Below are positions 1 through 10,172 of a stretch of 64,000 nucleotides of DNA, one piece after another. The notes under the pieces are model-generated. The model searched no databases. It saw only the letters and a program-made list of their open reading frames with translations, and had not been told where the DNA came from. A program made the translations under genes and the position numbers. The stretch is from Rhyacophila brunnea. Taxonomy: Eukaryota > Arthropoda > Insecta > Trichoptera > Rhyacophilidae. Location: the NCBI GenBank assembly GCA_022495005.1, contig JAGYXB010001997.1:2976001-3040000 (forward strand). Reading direction: 5' to 3'. Every line of letters starts with the position of its first letter. Position 1 is the stretch's first letter.

Positions 1-870
1 TGTCGTTTTTGTTTTTTTTTTTAATTGTGTATAGTTTACATTGCATTTCTTATTCAATTATTTGTACTTACAAACTATTTTGAAAATTGTAATTGATTAA
101 CTTTATATTGATTATTTGTATTTTTTTGTTATTGTATTATATTGATTGGGATTATTAATTTGCTATTCGATTTTTTATCAGTAATATAATATTGGGTGAA
201 GTGTGTATTTATATTTTTTTCCATAAAAATGTAAATTTTTAACTGCATATTTCTTTGGTTTTAGTGCATATTTTAATGATTTTAAGTGCATATGTAGATG
301 CATATAATCATGTTTTTTGTTGCATAAAAATCCGCTCCCTAGTTATAATGTTTGATATTTGAATTCTGTGTAATTGTTGAAGTGTAATATAACAGTTGTT
401 GATTGCTATGGTTTGAATGAAAAAAAATGCATATTCTACCGTAAAAATTGGCTTGGTAACAACATAAATTTAAAGGAGTTTTTATTACCGTAGATATTAT
501 TATGCACCTGAAAACACGTGTAAAACTAGAAGGAGGGTAAATGTCTAAAGTTTGAAGCACTATTTCAAGAAGATTCGAAACTGAGTACATTTTATTGTCA
601 AGCACCGCGGAGAATTTGAATTCGCGCAAGTTTCAAAGTAAACTGCTTAACATTTAAAGTTACAAGCTGGCCATGTGAAGATATCTTCGAAACTTGACTC
701 ATAAATGCATGCCGCCTGTTTTCGAAATATATTATTTTAGTATTTCAGTACACTCTCGGTACAATATGTAGATACGCTGGAAAAGAAAATCCATTGAAAA
801 CTTTATTCTGCCTCAAATATGATATCTATATACATACCAGTGGCAAAAAATGCCTGTTAGTAAGTAAGTA
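1..870. other. AT-rich DNA without a supported gene; TGCATA subterminal-type repeats at 244-330
   Basis: No coding region can be supported. Between about 244 and 330 the word TGCATA recurs five times at 12-22 bp spacing, embedded in T-rich filler, and the block closes with a short GC-richer stretch (TCCGCTCCCTAG). This resembles the repeated transposase-binding words near the ends of some hAT elements, but no partner end or target duplication is visible. A 96-codon minus-strand open frame at 339-629 has low-complexity composition and no recognisable domain. Confidence 0.4.
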
Positions 871-1269
871 GTTTTCTATGGTATGGAAGTATGGACGCTA
901 AACCAAGAGATGTCACGGAGACTTGAAGCTTTCGAGATGTGGCTGTATAGGCGCATCCTCAAAATTCCTTGGACTGACCGGGTGACAAATGTTGAAGTTC
1001 TCAATCGAATTGGGAAGGACCGAGAAGTTCTACGTAGTATCAAAACCAGGAAACTACAGTACCTCGGCCACATTATGACAGGACAAAAATACAGCATTCC
1101 CCAACTTGTCATTCCAGGAAAGATCAATGGGAAGCGTAGCAGAGGACGGCGCCGCATTTCGTGGCTTAAGAACCTCCGTGATTGGTACGAGTGCAGCTCC
1201 ACTGAACTGTTCCGGGTATCGCCTTGATGGTGACCGACCTCCGCTAGGGGATGACACAATAAGAAGAAG
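871..1269 (+). mobile_element. 5'-truncated non-LTR retrotransposon (LINE), ORF2 C-terminus and 3' end
   Basis: The reading frame from about 871 to 1227 gives the region downstream of the reverse transcriptase domain of an endonuclease/RT-type LINE. Family marks are the FEMWLYRRILKIPW block, the LQYLGHIM block and the basic GRRRISWLKNLRDW block, in that order. The frame stops at 1225-1227. It is followed by about 40 bp ending in an AAGAAG-type simple tail at 1259-1269, the usual end of such LINEs. The catalytic RT motifs lie upstream of the truncation, so the copy is dead. The clade (RTE, CR1 or jockey-like) cannot be fixed from the C-terminus alone. Confidence 0.85.
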
Positions 1270-2442
1270 CGATTTCAACCCATCTGCTGGCATTATAGCA
1301 CCTGTACACGTGCATGGATTTACTGGCAGCAATAGTGTTTATTTTAAACTATCGTGACAATGTTTACACGTAAAAGTCCTGACTTTCTTTCCAATCTCAT
1401 TCTTCAATAGTAAGCGAGACGCGATGTTATCATTTTATGGTACTATTTAACGGATCGTAAACATCGGTTAACCTCAAAACGAGTCTCTCGCGATGTAGTT
1501 CATTTTTTTGGCAGTAGGTTCACCACTATCGTTCTACTGCGCCAGGCACAGATCGAAAAATTCCAACTGTCGCATGAAAATTCAGAAGCTTTTCTGAATT
1601 TTCTTTTCTATACGAAGGATAAACAAAAAGATTAAAACTATTTTTTGTATGTCAGCAGATCTATTCTTAACAGTTGTCGCTTTAGCACGTTTCCGTTGTT
1701 TTCTTTGGTCCAAATTAACACGGAAGGCATTCCATAGACAAAAGAATTATCGGCGACTATCTCCAATTGGTAATACGGCGAAAATTTAGATTGGTAGACA
1801 TATCGGTCAAATTCTGATAATATGTTCGTGCTACCAGTTACGGCCGAACCCAAGCGGATAAAATCGAACACAAGAGGATGAAGCCGAACCAGTGCCATCT
1901 AGTCGGTAATAGCCGAACATAAGAGTTTTGTTTTGACACGTTAAACATATCGACATAACCTACAATTTTATTAGTCACGTCATTGCGATTGCAGTAAAAC
2001 AAATATTATGTTACTACTAGCTGCTACTAGCCACTCAATATTTGACAGCTCGCGGGGATTAAGACGGCGGCCTTGACGTAATCGTTTTTAAAAATAGTCG
2101 GATTGACGTACTCTGTCTCGTTCTGAATGTTAACACGGTCAAGAGAGTGGCTGTTAAAAGATAGCACTTTCGACAGTTAAAACGGTTAAATTATTTATAT
2201 AATTGACCGCCTGAATACGTAAAGTGATAAATGTGATATATTTATCACAATTACCTCTTATTGGATGTTAAGTGATATGTGAGCCAGTATGGTATGTACA
2301 ATTATGAAAAAAAAATAGTTACGTACAGTAATGTACCTAATGTATCATATCCTGTCAGAGTACGCTTATTCACATTTTGAGTGTATTAATAATAGAGACT
2401 AATTAAATTTGCCAAAACCATAAAACCGAAAGTCTATAGACA
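1270..2442. other. No supported gene
   Basis: Mostly AT-rich DNA. An 86-codon minus-strand frame at 1638-1898 was not recognised and its plus strand contains scattered GCCGAAC words, which suggests decayed repeat. GC rises at 2045-2170 without a usable frame. Confidence 0.4.
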
Positions 2443-2605
2443 TCATGGGAATGGGACAACTGGACGCCAGGACAATTGAGCGCTGCACTATCGAAAGAAA
2501 TAAAATAAATAGTCGTGCGTTACGATTTTATACAGTCAATGAATTTTAATCAGTTTATATCTACTGCTAACTTCTTAGTTTTAATTCATTTTGCTATTAA
2601 AATAT
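2443..2605. repeat. MITE-C, one end only
   Basis: The block starts GGGAATGGGACAACTGGACG and continues with CCAGGACAATTGAGCGCTGC, then an AT-rich interior containing AAATAGTCGTGCGTTACG. The same series in the same order forms the right end, read on the opposite strand, of the complete MITE-C copies at 22722-23110 and 51005-51413. No second terminus occurs nearby, so this is a solo half left by truncation. Confidence 0.7.
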
Positions 2606-3407
2606 GAGTGGCTGCCCGTCCAGGGGCCCGCTAGATGACAGCCATGTATCGAAATGTGTTCACCGTTGTCGATTGAAGAAAGTAGACAATATTGGGTTGA
2701 ACTAATTGGTAAAATTCAGTCAGCATTCAGATACTTGTCTGCACAAGTAAGGTTCAGTCTATTTGGAATCGACAAGGTTAAGAATTATTTTTAAATATAA
2801 AACTAAATCAATATAACATATCTTCAATTTATATTATTACACTATGTTAAACTAATGCTAACTCCTAGGTATAAGATCATTGAGATCAATTCCAGACTAA
2901 TCCTTGAAGGGGAATTAATATAGTGGATGTCACTAATCACTATGTGATTTTGTGTTGATGTCTGAAATTGTGTATCTGTATGTTTTATGTCTATCATTTT
3001 TACACTTTGTCGTCAAATGAATGAATGAATTAATCTATATACTAATAGCGATGTAATTTAGTGATGAGTAAATATCATATGAGACACTGATCCGAACAGT
3101 TCTTTTGAACGATTCGGAGTGCTGAACTATACGTGTAACAAAGGTAAGAGAAAATGTGCCGTGAGAGAAGTTTTGAAAATAGTTTATCACCCAAATGAGG
3201 TCAATGGAGTGTATCGCGTTGAATGCAATCATGAGTTGTATGCGCCAGTGGTTTTCAAACTACCCCATATCACGGTGCCTAAAAAGTGTATATTGTGAGC
3301 AGCCAATTGAAAATTTTCATCGTCAGAACCGTATTCGACAACCATTTTTCGTTAAGTTTATTTCCGATCAGTGGTTGACTGTTCAGTTCAAATTCAGTTC
3401 AAATTGA
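2606..3407. other. No supported gene
   Basis: AT-rich DNA. At about 3249 a CAGTGGTTTTCAAACT string resembles a hAT tip, but no partner terminus or target duplication was found. Short open frames here have no recognisable content. Confidence 0.35.
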
Positions 3408-3490
3408 TTATTTTTTTTATTCAACGAAGAATTCACAAGATTTCAGAATGTAACATTCAAATTATTGAACATACATAATTTTGAAAACAC
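3408..3490 (-). repeat. S3 SINE 3' end, inverted partner
   Basis: This stretch contains CACAAGATTTCAGAATGTAA and ACATACATAATTTTGAAAAC. It is the reverse complement of the 3' end of S3: the plus-oriented copy immediately downstream ends in AGTGTTTTCAAAATTATGTA. The same inverted segment is found at 24462-24540, 30648-30990 and 58846-58910, so it is a repeat terminus rather than unique DNA. Confidence 0.65.
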
Positions 3491-3725
3491 TTGAAGTGCT
3501 TCAGAGAGTACTATAAGAGCCATTAGTTAAAATTTGTCGTATTTAAGTATGGTACCTTTAGCATAGTGGCTTATGTGCGTGGGTGCGAAATCCGAGAGAT
3601 GCAGTTTAGATTCCTGCGGGGTGCCTTACTTTTTTCAAAAAGATTTTTTCTATTGGTTATAAAGTAATTTCTCAGAAGTGTTTTCAAAATTATGTATGTT
3701 ATTTATTTGAATATAGTGAACTTTA
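3491..3725 (+). mobile_element. S3 tRNA-derived SINE
   Basis: A leader (AGTGCTTCAGAGAGTACTAT) is followed by a tRNA-like head at about 3552-3625. The head has an A-box-like TAGCATAGTGG and a degenerate B-box (AGTTTAGATTCCTGC). A non-tRNA body with TTTTTCTATTGGTTAT and the S3 3' end follows. The head would not fold as a functional tRNA because the acceptor pairing is lost. Better preserved copies of the head are at 58915-59025 (-), where the B-box reads GGTTCGATTCCTGC. Confidence 0.7.
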
Positions 3726-5880
3726 TAAATTACAAATTATTCATAATATGACATGGAAAAAAATAAAGACATCGAAACAGTATTAGAAAAATAGTATAAA
3801 GAATAAATACAAAAATTATAAAATACACCAAATGAGCCGAGAAGACCCTATTTTAATAACTCATAAAACAACGTCCACTACTAAACTCATCGTCGCGTAG
3901 TTGAAATACATCAATATCCGAAGCGATTTGATTGAAAATGGTTATGTCCACCCAATTGGCATTACTAATGGCAGGTTACTTGACTTATCTTGGTCGAACT
4001 AACAAATGATATTTTTGGTTTCTAAGGGCTAAAACACAACATGGCAATTCAGGTCTTATTTGACTCTAAATGAAGCCAATTGGAATCAAGACCATTAAAA
4101 TTAATACAATTTGATAGATTTGAAATCAAGTAATGCTTGCGATGCTATGTGTCTTGGCTCTAAGATAGTAACCTATTAGAGACACAAAGGTAAACACAAC
4201 CGAGAGGTGCAGAGTTCTCGTGTATACCGCGTAAACGTCGGAAAATTTTAGACAAAAGTATTTGAGTATAGCTAAGAGAAAGTCAGTCGGATAAAGTCAA
4301 ACGGATAGTATCTATACAACCTCAAGTAAAGAAGTCTCAAAAATATAAATAAAGCCATATCCATCTGCAACAAGAGAAGAGAAGTTTTAATTTTGTTATC
4401 ACATGATAAAAGTAGTACAAATGATGAAGAAGCATATACATTTATTATTTTAAGTATGTACCAGCGCATTGGATTTAGATTGCACATTCTATATTATGTC
4501 GATTGCACGACTTCGTTAATCGTTAAATGAAGGCAAGTTGAATGTCTGAGGATAATGTAGGATGGATTATTTGAAGGAGAACTGGTAATGTCAGCGATAT
4601 TGCTTGATGTATCTGTCTCTAGAATTGACGTTTGATACCGGAAGATCGTCGAGCTTCTTCCATTTGAATGGTTAGAGATTTGCCGTGGGTGGTGAGTCGA
4701 AAGATTATGATTTATTAATAATTTTATTAGTTGTAAGGAGAAAAAATACGTATATGACATAGGCTGCAACTCAACAACTTCTGCCAAAAAACAGGTTACA
4801 ACAACCCAAACGCTGTGGGGCATTCTGACAAGTCAAAACTTCGCTGGGTAGACAGACGGTGTCAACAAAAGTTCTTTAGGAGGCTACAACTCGCCACTGA
4901 TGAGAAGCGCGCACACAAGGGGAGGGTGTTTGGGTCCGGACCCGTACCCAGAAACAAAAAAATACAAATTATTAAATTGAAAAGAATATTAGTTACTTCT
5001 TCTTTTTTGTCAGGAACTGATCGTGACCCCGGTGACCCGGCAGTCAAACAGCCTTCTCTATGGATTAAGCCCTCTTCTATCGGAATTCTATAACACAGAA
5101 CGCAACCACCACCTGAGGAATAATATACAATTTGATTTAATAATGTCTAAACGACAAGACAGCGCAGACGATACAAATAAACAATGACTAAAAATTACCG
5201 TTAAGGCACGTACAATTGATAAATGTGCACTTGATACCTCATAGGTATGACCCGTAGCTGCAGACCAGGTTTTAATCGCTAGATTTAAATTTCGGAGTGT
5301 CTGGTTATGGGAATTTTACCCGGAAAAGTACAAGCGTCCGTATTTGAAGCATCAAGAAGCTAAGAGTTTCCGCCGCTTTAAAAAAAATCATGATTTTCAA
5401 TCATTTCATCACAAAAAATCATTTTTTTGGGATATATTTTTCATGATCATAAACCAGTTGGAAACCTCTGCCCTACATCATTCGATAGTATATACAAAGA
5501 ATGTGGGAATAGGATAGAAGAAAAACAAAATTCGCTATATTCCTCTCACCGAGTGGGTGTATAAGTATACTCTTTGATGTATGCTAGAACAAAAATACCT
5601 TCTAGGAATTCGTTTACCCAAGTAATCTGTTTACCTGTTATTGGCAAAGAGAGCATGAGACATAAAAATATTTCTCTACAAGAGTGAGTATGCGCTTTGC
5701 GAATGTACTATGAGCCAATTTTGTCTTTTCTGTATTCTATCAATTTTGTTATTGACTTGTGCCCATGTTTTATTTTGAGCAGAAAATGTATAAATAAAAT
5801 GAACTTATTTATAGAGAATCTACAATATTTTGAAAAGTTTTTTAGTTATCTATGAGATAATTTTTTGTCGTAAATATGTA
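3726..5880. other. No supported gene
   Basis: AT-rich DNA. A GC-richer patch at 4800-5100 has a 92-codon plus-strand frame (4815-5093) with a basic N-terminal part. Its neighbours and the CTTCTTC run at about 5000 hint at LINE debris, but no domain could be identified. Nothing else is seen. Confidence 0.35.
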
Positions 5881-6003
5881 AGGTGTAGGTAGCTAAATTG
5901 CTAAAGCACATTTTGAGGGAATCCGTTTGATGCAGTTTCAAAATCTTTTTCAAGATTTTTTCAAAGGTTAGTTTCTGAGGTGTTTCCAAATTATATACAA
6001 CCT
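5881..6003 (+). repeat. S4 SINE, degraded
   Basis: The block has a tRNA-like head (TAGGTAGCTAAATTGCTAAA, then GCACATTTTGAGGG). Its body reads TTTTTTCAAAGG ... TTCTGAGGTGTTTCCAAATT. The same body follows tRNA-like heads at 15795-15905 and 30985-31115, which defines the family. No intact B-box remains here. Confidence 0.55.
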
Positions 6004-6137
6004 TGCATATTGTCTAAAATAAAAAGAAATCGTGTAAGTGTATAATTTTAAATGCCTAAAATGCGGACACGTTTTCTGTACGCATTGAAAAATAGTTATG
6101 AATTAAATCCCCGTTGTATGAATTATGAATTACATCC

Positions 6138-6358
6138 ACGATGGCCGCGCGGCTTAAGCGTTGGACTATAGCGTCGTGGGTCCCAGGTTCAAATCCTGGG
6201 TCTGGCAAGTACACATATTGTTTTTCAATTGTAAATGAGTCACAGTACGGACCTAATGGGTTGAGCAAGTGGCTGACATCCATTTCTCGTAAAAAACAAA
6301 ATCTGTCAATACAAACCTCCACTTGATCTTATTAGGATCGGACATGGTTAAAAAAAAT
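6138..6358 (+). mobile_element. S1 tRNA-derived SINE, near full length
   Basis: The head (from 6141) reads ATGGCCGCGCGGCTTAAGCG and includes an A-box-like region. It is followed by the perfect B-box-bearing stem CCCAGGTTCAAATCCTGGG at 6182-6200 and TCTGGCA. The body contains GTTTTTCAATT, GGACCTAATGGGTTGAGCAA and GTGGCTGACATCCATTTCTC, and the 3' part ends TTATTAGGATCGGACATGG plus an A-run. The T-arm stem and loop are tRNA-like, but the 5' half lacks proper D-arm and acceptor pairing, so this is a Pol III-type SINE and not a tRNA gene. It is the best S1 copy in the window. Confidence 0.85.
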
Positions 6359-6472
6359 ATTTAATAAAATTTCTAAAATATATAATATATATGTACGTGC
6401 TTGTTATAATTATTGATATATTCCTTAAAATAATGGGAATTATTATTCAAAATGGAGAGGTTTAGTAACACA

Positions 6473-6612
6473 TTGTTTTTGTTTTTTTTAACGAGAAAAG
6501 CTGATGTAAGTCTCTTTCTGAACCTATTACAACAATGCTGTGGGTCCCAAGATGCATTGAAAAAAACAACATGTGAATTTTACAGACTCCGGATTGGAAT
6601 TCGAGATCTATC
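6473..6612 (-). repeat. S1 SINE fragment, inverted
   Basis: Read on the minus strand, this gives an eroded B-box (CCAATCCGGAGTCTG), then ACATGTTGTTTTTTTCAATG, CTTGGGACCCA and TAATAGGTTC. It closes with the degraded GTTAAAAAAAAC tail. Order and spacing follow the S1 subtype at 32436-32600 (ACATGTTATTTTTCAATG, TTGGACCCAAG). Confidence 0.6.
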
Positions 6613-7037
6613 ACTCCAAATGCCTTCTTTTCCATTTGAAAAAAATAATCGCCTTTCACTGGACGCTAAAGTATACAGTCAGCTAAAGAAAACAAGACTA
6701 AGTGCCAATAAGACTTAATTTATAAAATAAAGACACTGCAGAAAGATACATAAAGAAAATAAAGTTACTTAGCGCAAAAAGATATCTCTGGCATTCGACC
6801 AACATAACAACAATTTTGCTCGATTTACACAAAAGAGGAAATAAATTTAACAATGGTTAGTGTAATTTGCATTAGTGATTGATTACTCACAGTCGAACAG
6901 AGTCAAGTAAGTTTTCATCTGTCAGAAGAGTTTTCCGAGCGGTATAATATATTACAAGAGGTTATATTCGTTATTTTTACGGGTAACCTGGTCAAAATAG
7001 TTAATTAAGGTTAATTCAAATTGGCCTTGATTTAACG
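6613..7037. other. No supported gene
   Basis: AT-rich DNA between two SINE copies. No feature was recognised. Confidence 0.4.
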
Positions 7038-7131
7038 ATGGCCGCGTCGGCCTATAAAGTTGTGGGTCCCAGGTTCGATCCCGGGTCTGGCAAGTATACA
7101 TATTGTTTTTCAATTTGACTATGGGTTAGAG
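7038..7131 (+). mobile_element. S1 SINE, 5' part (interrupted copy)
   Basis: The head ATGGCCGCG at 7038 and the B-box stem CCCAGGTTCGATCCCGGG (7069-7086) with TCTGGCAAGTATACATATTG identify S1. The copy breaks off at 7131, immediately before a hAT-like tip. Its missing 3' part resumes at about 7788-7905, so about 656 bp were inserted into it. Confidence 0.75.
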
Positions 7132-7787
7132 CAGCGGTGGCAAACCTATGACACGCGAGATGATTTTGCATGGAACGCTTTGAAGAGAGAAAAAATACCT
7201 ATACTAATAATAAATGACAAATCGCATTGTATAAAAAAATTGCAGGCAAATAGTCTTCAAAACTAAGCACTACGTTTAATATAAAAATATAATTGCATAG
7301 ATCGATTATTAGACTTTATGCATCACATATTATAATATTATCGCACTAACCTCATCAGGCGGCGGGGAATGCAGCGCCGCGAATCTTTAAATTTAATCGA
7401 TTTACAATTCTTGAGACCACTGTAGCGAGAGAATGTCTCATCTAACCAAAAAACATAACTAATTAATACATTAACAAACAATTTCATTTCTACCGCCAAT
7501 ATTAATGACTGCACCAAATAAGAAACAAACACTTGGTGAAGCTAATAGTTGTAGTTCTGGCAGACAGTTTCAAAATTGGTGGGCCGAAATGTATGACGTA
7601 ATTGAAAATAGTGATAAATCTATGTGTGTTCTATGTTCTGTGAGTGGTATCTAGAACATCATCATTTTTTTAATAGAATTTTTAAAAACTATTTTATCGT
7701 TATAACTGGTCCGCATGTCAGACAGTTGAAAAATAATATTTGGGAAATTTTGGCATGCGTATGTAAAAAGTTTAGATAAATAAAAAA
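7132..7787 (+). mobile_element. hAT-3: hAT transposon fragment inserted in an S1 SINE
   Basis: The insert starts at 7132 with CAGCGGTGGCAAACCTATGA, a typical hAT tip. It is flanked by an imperfect 8-bp duplication: GGTTAGAG at 7124-7131 and ATTTAGAG at 7788-7795, with 6 of 8 matching. The right terminus is not a clean complement of the left tip, so it is eroded or an internal deletion removed it. The interior carries a transposase N-terminal remnant (see 7503-7660). The element is far shorter than an autonomous hAT of about 2.5-4 kb. Confidence 0.5.
7503..7660 (+). pseudogene. hAT transposase N-terminal remnant (BED-type zinc-finger region)
   Basis: An ATG at 7503 opens a frame of about 50 codons with a polar start (KKQTLGEANS), then FQNWWAEMYDVIENSDKSMC and a VLC pair. 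The aromatic W...Y followed by CxxC is the layout of the N-terminal zinc-finger region of ZBED5/GTF2IRD2-like hAT transposases. The frame collapses into AT-rich DNA after about 7660, so the histidine half of the finger, the catalytic domain and the dimerisation domain are missing. Family placement is inferred from pattern only. Confidence 0.5.
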
Positions 7788-7905
7788 ATTTAGAGTATTG
7801 ACTAATAGGTTGGTTGACATCATTTCTCGTAAAAACAAAAATATGTTAATACAAACCTCCACTCTATGGAGGCCCATATTATAATCTTATTAGGATCGGA
7901 CATAT
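7788..7905 (+). mobile_element. S1 SINE, 3' part (interrupted copy)
   Basis: This block contains GACTAATAGGTTGGTTGACA, CATTTCTCGTAAAAACAAAA and CTTATTAGGATCGGACATA. These are the S1 body and 3' end in the order seen at 6240-6350. It is the continuation of the head at 7038-7131 across the hAT-3 insertion. Confidence 0.7.
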
Positions 7906-9974
7906 AGATTAAATGTAGGTAATTTATACATTGAATATCATTATTAAACTTTGTAAATACATACATGTGATAGCTGCTTCTATTTATAATAAATGATTTC
8001 CAGTATCTGGTGTGGATGATTTCATTCCTAATAAACAAAAATACTGAAATATATAATGTTGATGCGCTGTCCTATACAGAGACGTTGAAAGTCATTAATT
8101 ATTATGTTCAATACAGATGAAAATCGAGTAATGTAGGAAAAGTTGAATGTTAAAACTAAAGACCATTACCGACCCGTCAACTTGGCAGCGATTTATCCCC
8201 GGATATGACATAAAATAGCGGAAATGAAATGATGAAATAAGTGCATTGTTGATTAAGTAAGAAAATGTCTTTATTTGAAAATAGTCACACTGCTGTGGAT
8301 ATCATTTCAGTGGCTTGAGTGAGCTTGGTGATGTCTTGGGCTAAATATGTTAGCCCTCATCCTTTCTTCCCACTTACCCTCGAATCTGTATTTATTATTG
8401 TCACCAGACTAAGGCAACCGGCAATTACGGATCATGAGTAGACCCTGATTGCAATTTATAATCAGTTACTTCAAGACAGCTGAGCGTGTAGGCTTGTTAA
8501 AGTTTTCGCGCTATACCTGATACGATACGAACGAGGCCGCATTAACTAAAATGCACCTATTTGACATTAGTTGAGCTAAATCTGATGCGGTTTGAGCGAA
8601 CGTCGCGTCTATCATCCATCTTGAACTTATCGTCATCATTCAACAACCTCATAATATATCATCCATCAAAAGTGTACCGTCCGTTTACCAGTGCGTGAGT
8701 GCGTGAACACCGAATCGGCCCCAACGCGCTCCAGCCCTCTCACCATAAAGTTTAGGGTCTGGCATCATGTGTAAACTCCCCTCTCCGCCTAGATCCGTCA
8801 TTCACTAACCAGTCTCACCTTTAAATTACAGTCCACTGCTAAAATATAATTGCAAGAATAGCAAATATCATCGATCTGAAATAACTGGAAGATAGGTGTA
8901 ATAACTTATTTTCTGTATTGTACCTACTCACTGAATATATTTTTTATGATAGATTAGTTGCTGAGTGAACTATCATGATTAAATTTATAATTAAAATTTC
9001 ACCCCATATCCCTTCTCCAATGTTCTCTCATAGTTGTAGAGCTCCGTCATTTGACTACTTCGGTACACTTTCACGTTGTCTTTGCTTCGCCTACCTTGAA
9101 AAATACCAGTTCCTTCCTTACATGACAAATAATATTATATAATTAATTGCAGAATACGCGTCCTTGTAGTAATCTGATATTCTCTGTGTCACAATATGAT
9201 TTATATTATTAAGTGCCTACCTAATAAAATCGCGGTAATACAGTTTTTGGTAAAAATTACTAAAAAAATCGCGCTGAAATATTATATTAACATTATTAAT
9301 GCATGAGAATTTAATAAATCAAAGGGAAGCTTTTCGAAGTGTAATAAACTACGCATTTGGGCATGTTTTGATTCCGAGCTTTTATCATTCACTGCACGGA
9401 TTGTTTTCCAATATTGCCACAATATGTCTGAGATAAAAATACGCTAAATGAACTCAATACAATACCGATATATTATTTTTATATTACATTGTAAGGAATA
9501 AGCACACGTCAAATGTCTGTCAGGTCTCAATAAACTACAAGAGCTTTAATATTTTATCATGCTTGTAGCAAGAGCATCGCTAGAGGAAAGTGTTGCATTG
9601 TGTTATATAAAGTTTTTTTTTCATTTAGCATCTATGAGGTTTTTTAAAGCACGTGCCATATTTAGATAATCTATTATATTATTGTATGCAAATTCAAAAA
9701 TATACATACTGAAGATAATGAAGAAATAGTTATGTGTATGAAAGTAAACGGGAAATGATTAAAATTTAAAAAAAATGGGTTGTAAATACCAAATTAACCA
9801 CACTGAAAATCATATGTTGAGAATAAGAACACGAACAAGAGTACCACGAAAAAAACTTAACGAAATTGATGTAGCAATTCATCACGTGTAGGTAAAGTGG
9901 TCAGATAGCAGTGGTGGAATGGTGAGGTGAGTTACGGTAGAGGGTCGCGTGCCTACATATAACCGTTGTCTATT
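7906..9974. other. No supported gene
   Basis: Long AT-rich stretch. GC is somewhat higher at 8590-8830, including a run of pyrimidine-rich clusters, but no open frame, splice-bounded exon or repeat terminus could be identified. Confidence 0.35.
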
Positions 9975-10172
9975 TCATTCAAATATTGATTAATTTAATA
10001 AAACGCATATTTTTTTAGTACTTACTCCACTTTTTTATTTAATAAATTTTGACCAGTTTCGTCCGCCTCAAAGGGTCATTTTCAAATGAACAGTTAAATT
10101 AATCAATAATACAATGCAGTTCCACCATGTATTGACAGTTAACACAATAAAAGAAGTTGAAAAAAACTAAAT
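9975..10172 (-). mobile_element. Penelope-like terminal repeat (pLTR-type), solo copy
   Basis: On the minus strand the order is: TGTTAACTGTCAATACATGG, TGGAACTGCATTGTATTATT, a central GAAAATGACCC...GGACGAAACTGGTC block, AAGTGGAGTAAGTACTA and GCGTTTTATTAAAT. The first and last parts recur as the arms of the hairpin at 31412-31592, which defines a mobile terminal sequence. The central block (10051-10084) has the TGA..TGA ... CGAAAC layout reminiscent of the hammerhead-like motifs in Penelope-like termini, but helix II pairing is weak. Assignment rests on this motif and on the presence of a Penelope coding remnant at 43237. Confidence 0.45.

Noticed and set aside
876..1259. 127-codon minus-strand frame
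   Set aside because: It is the antisense shadow of the LINE C-terminus on the plus strand.
3249..3290. CAGTGGTTTTCAAACT as a hAT left end
   Set aside because: No complementary end and no 8-bp duplication were found within 1.5 kb.
6141..6207. tRNA-like sequence with a perfect T-arm stem
   Set aside because: The same head recurs with an identical non-tRNA body at many places, and the D-arm and acceptor pairing are missing, so it is the SINE head and not a tRNA gene. The same reasoning covers 32436-32505, 35600-35705 and 58960-59025.
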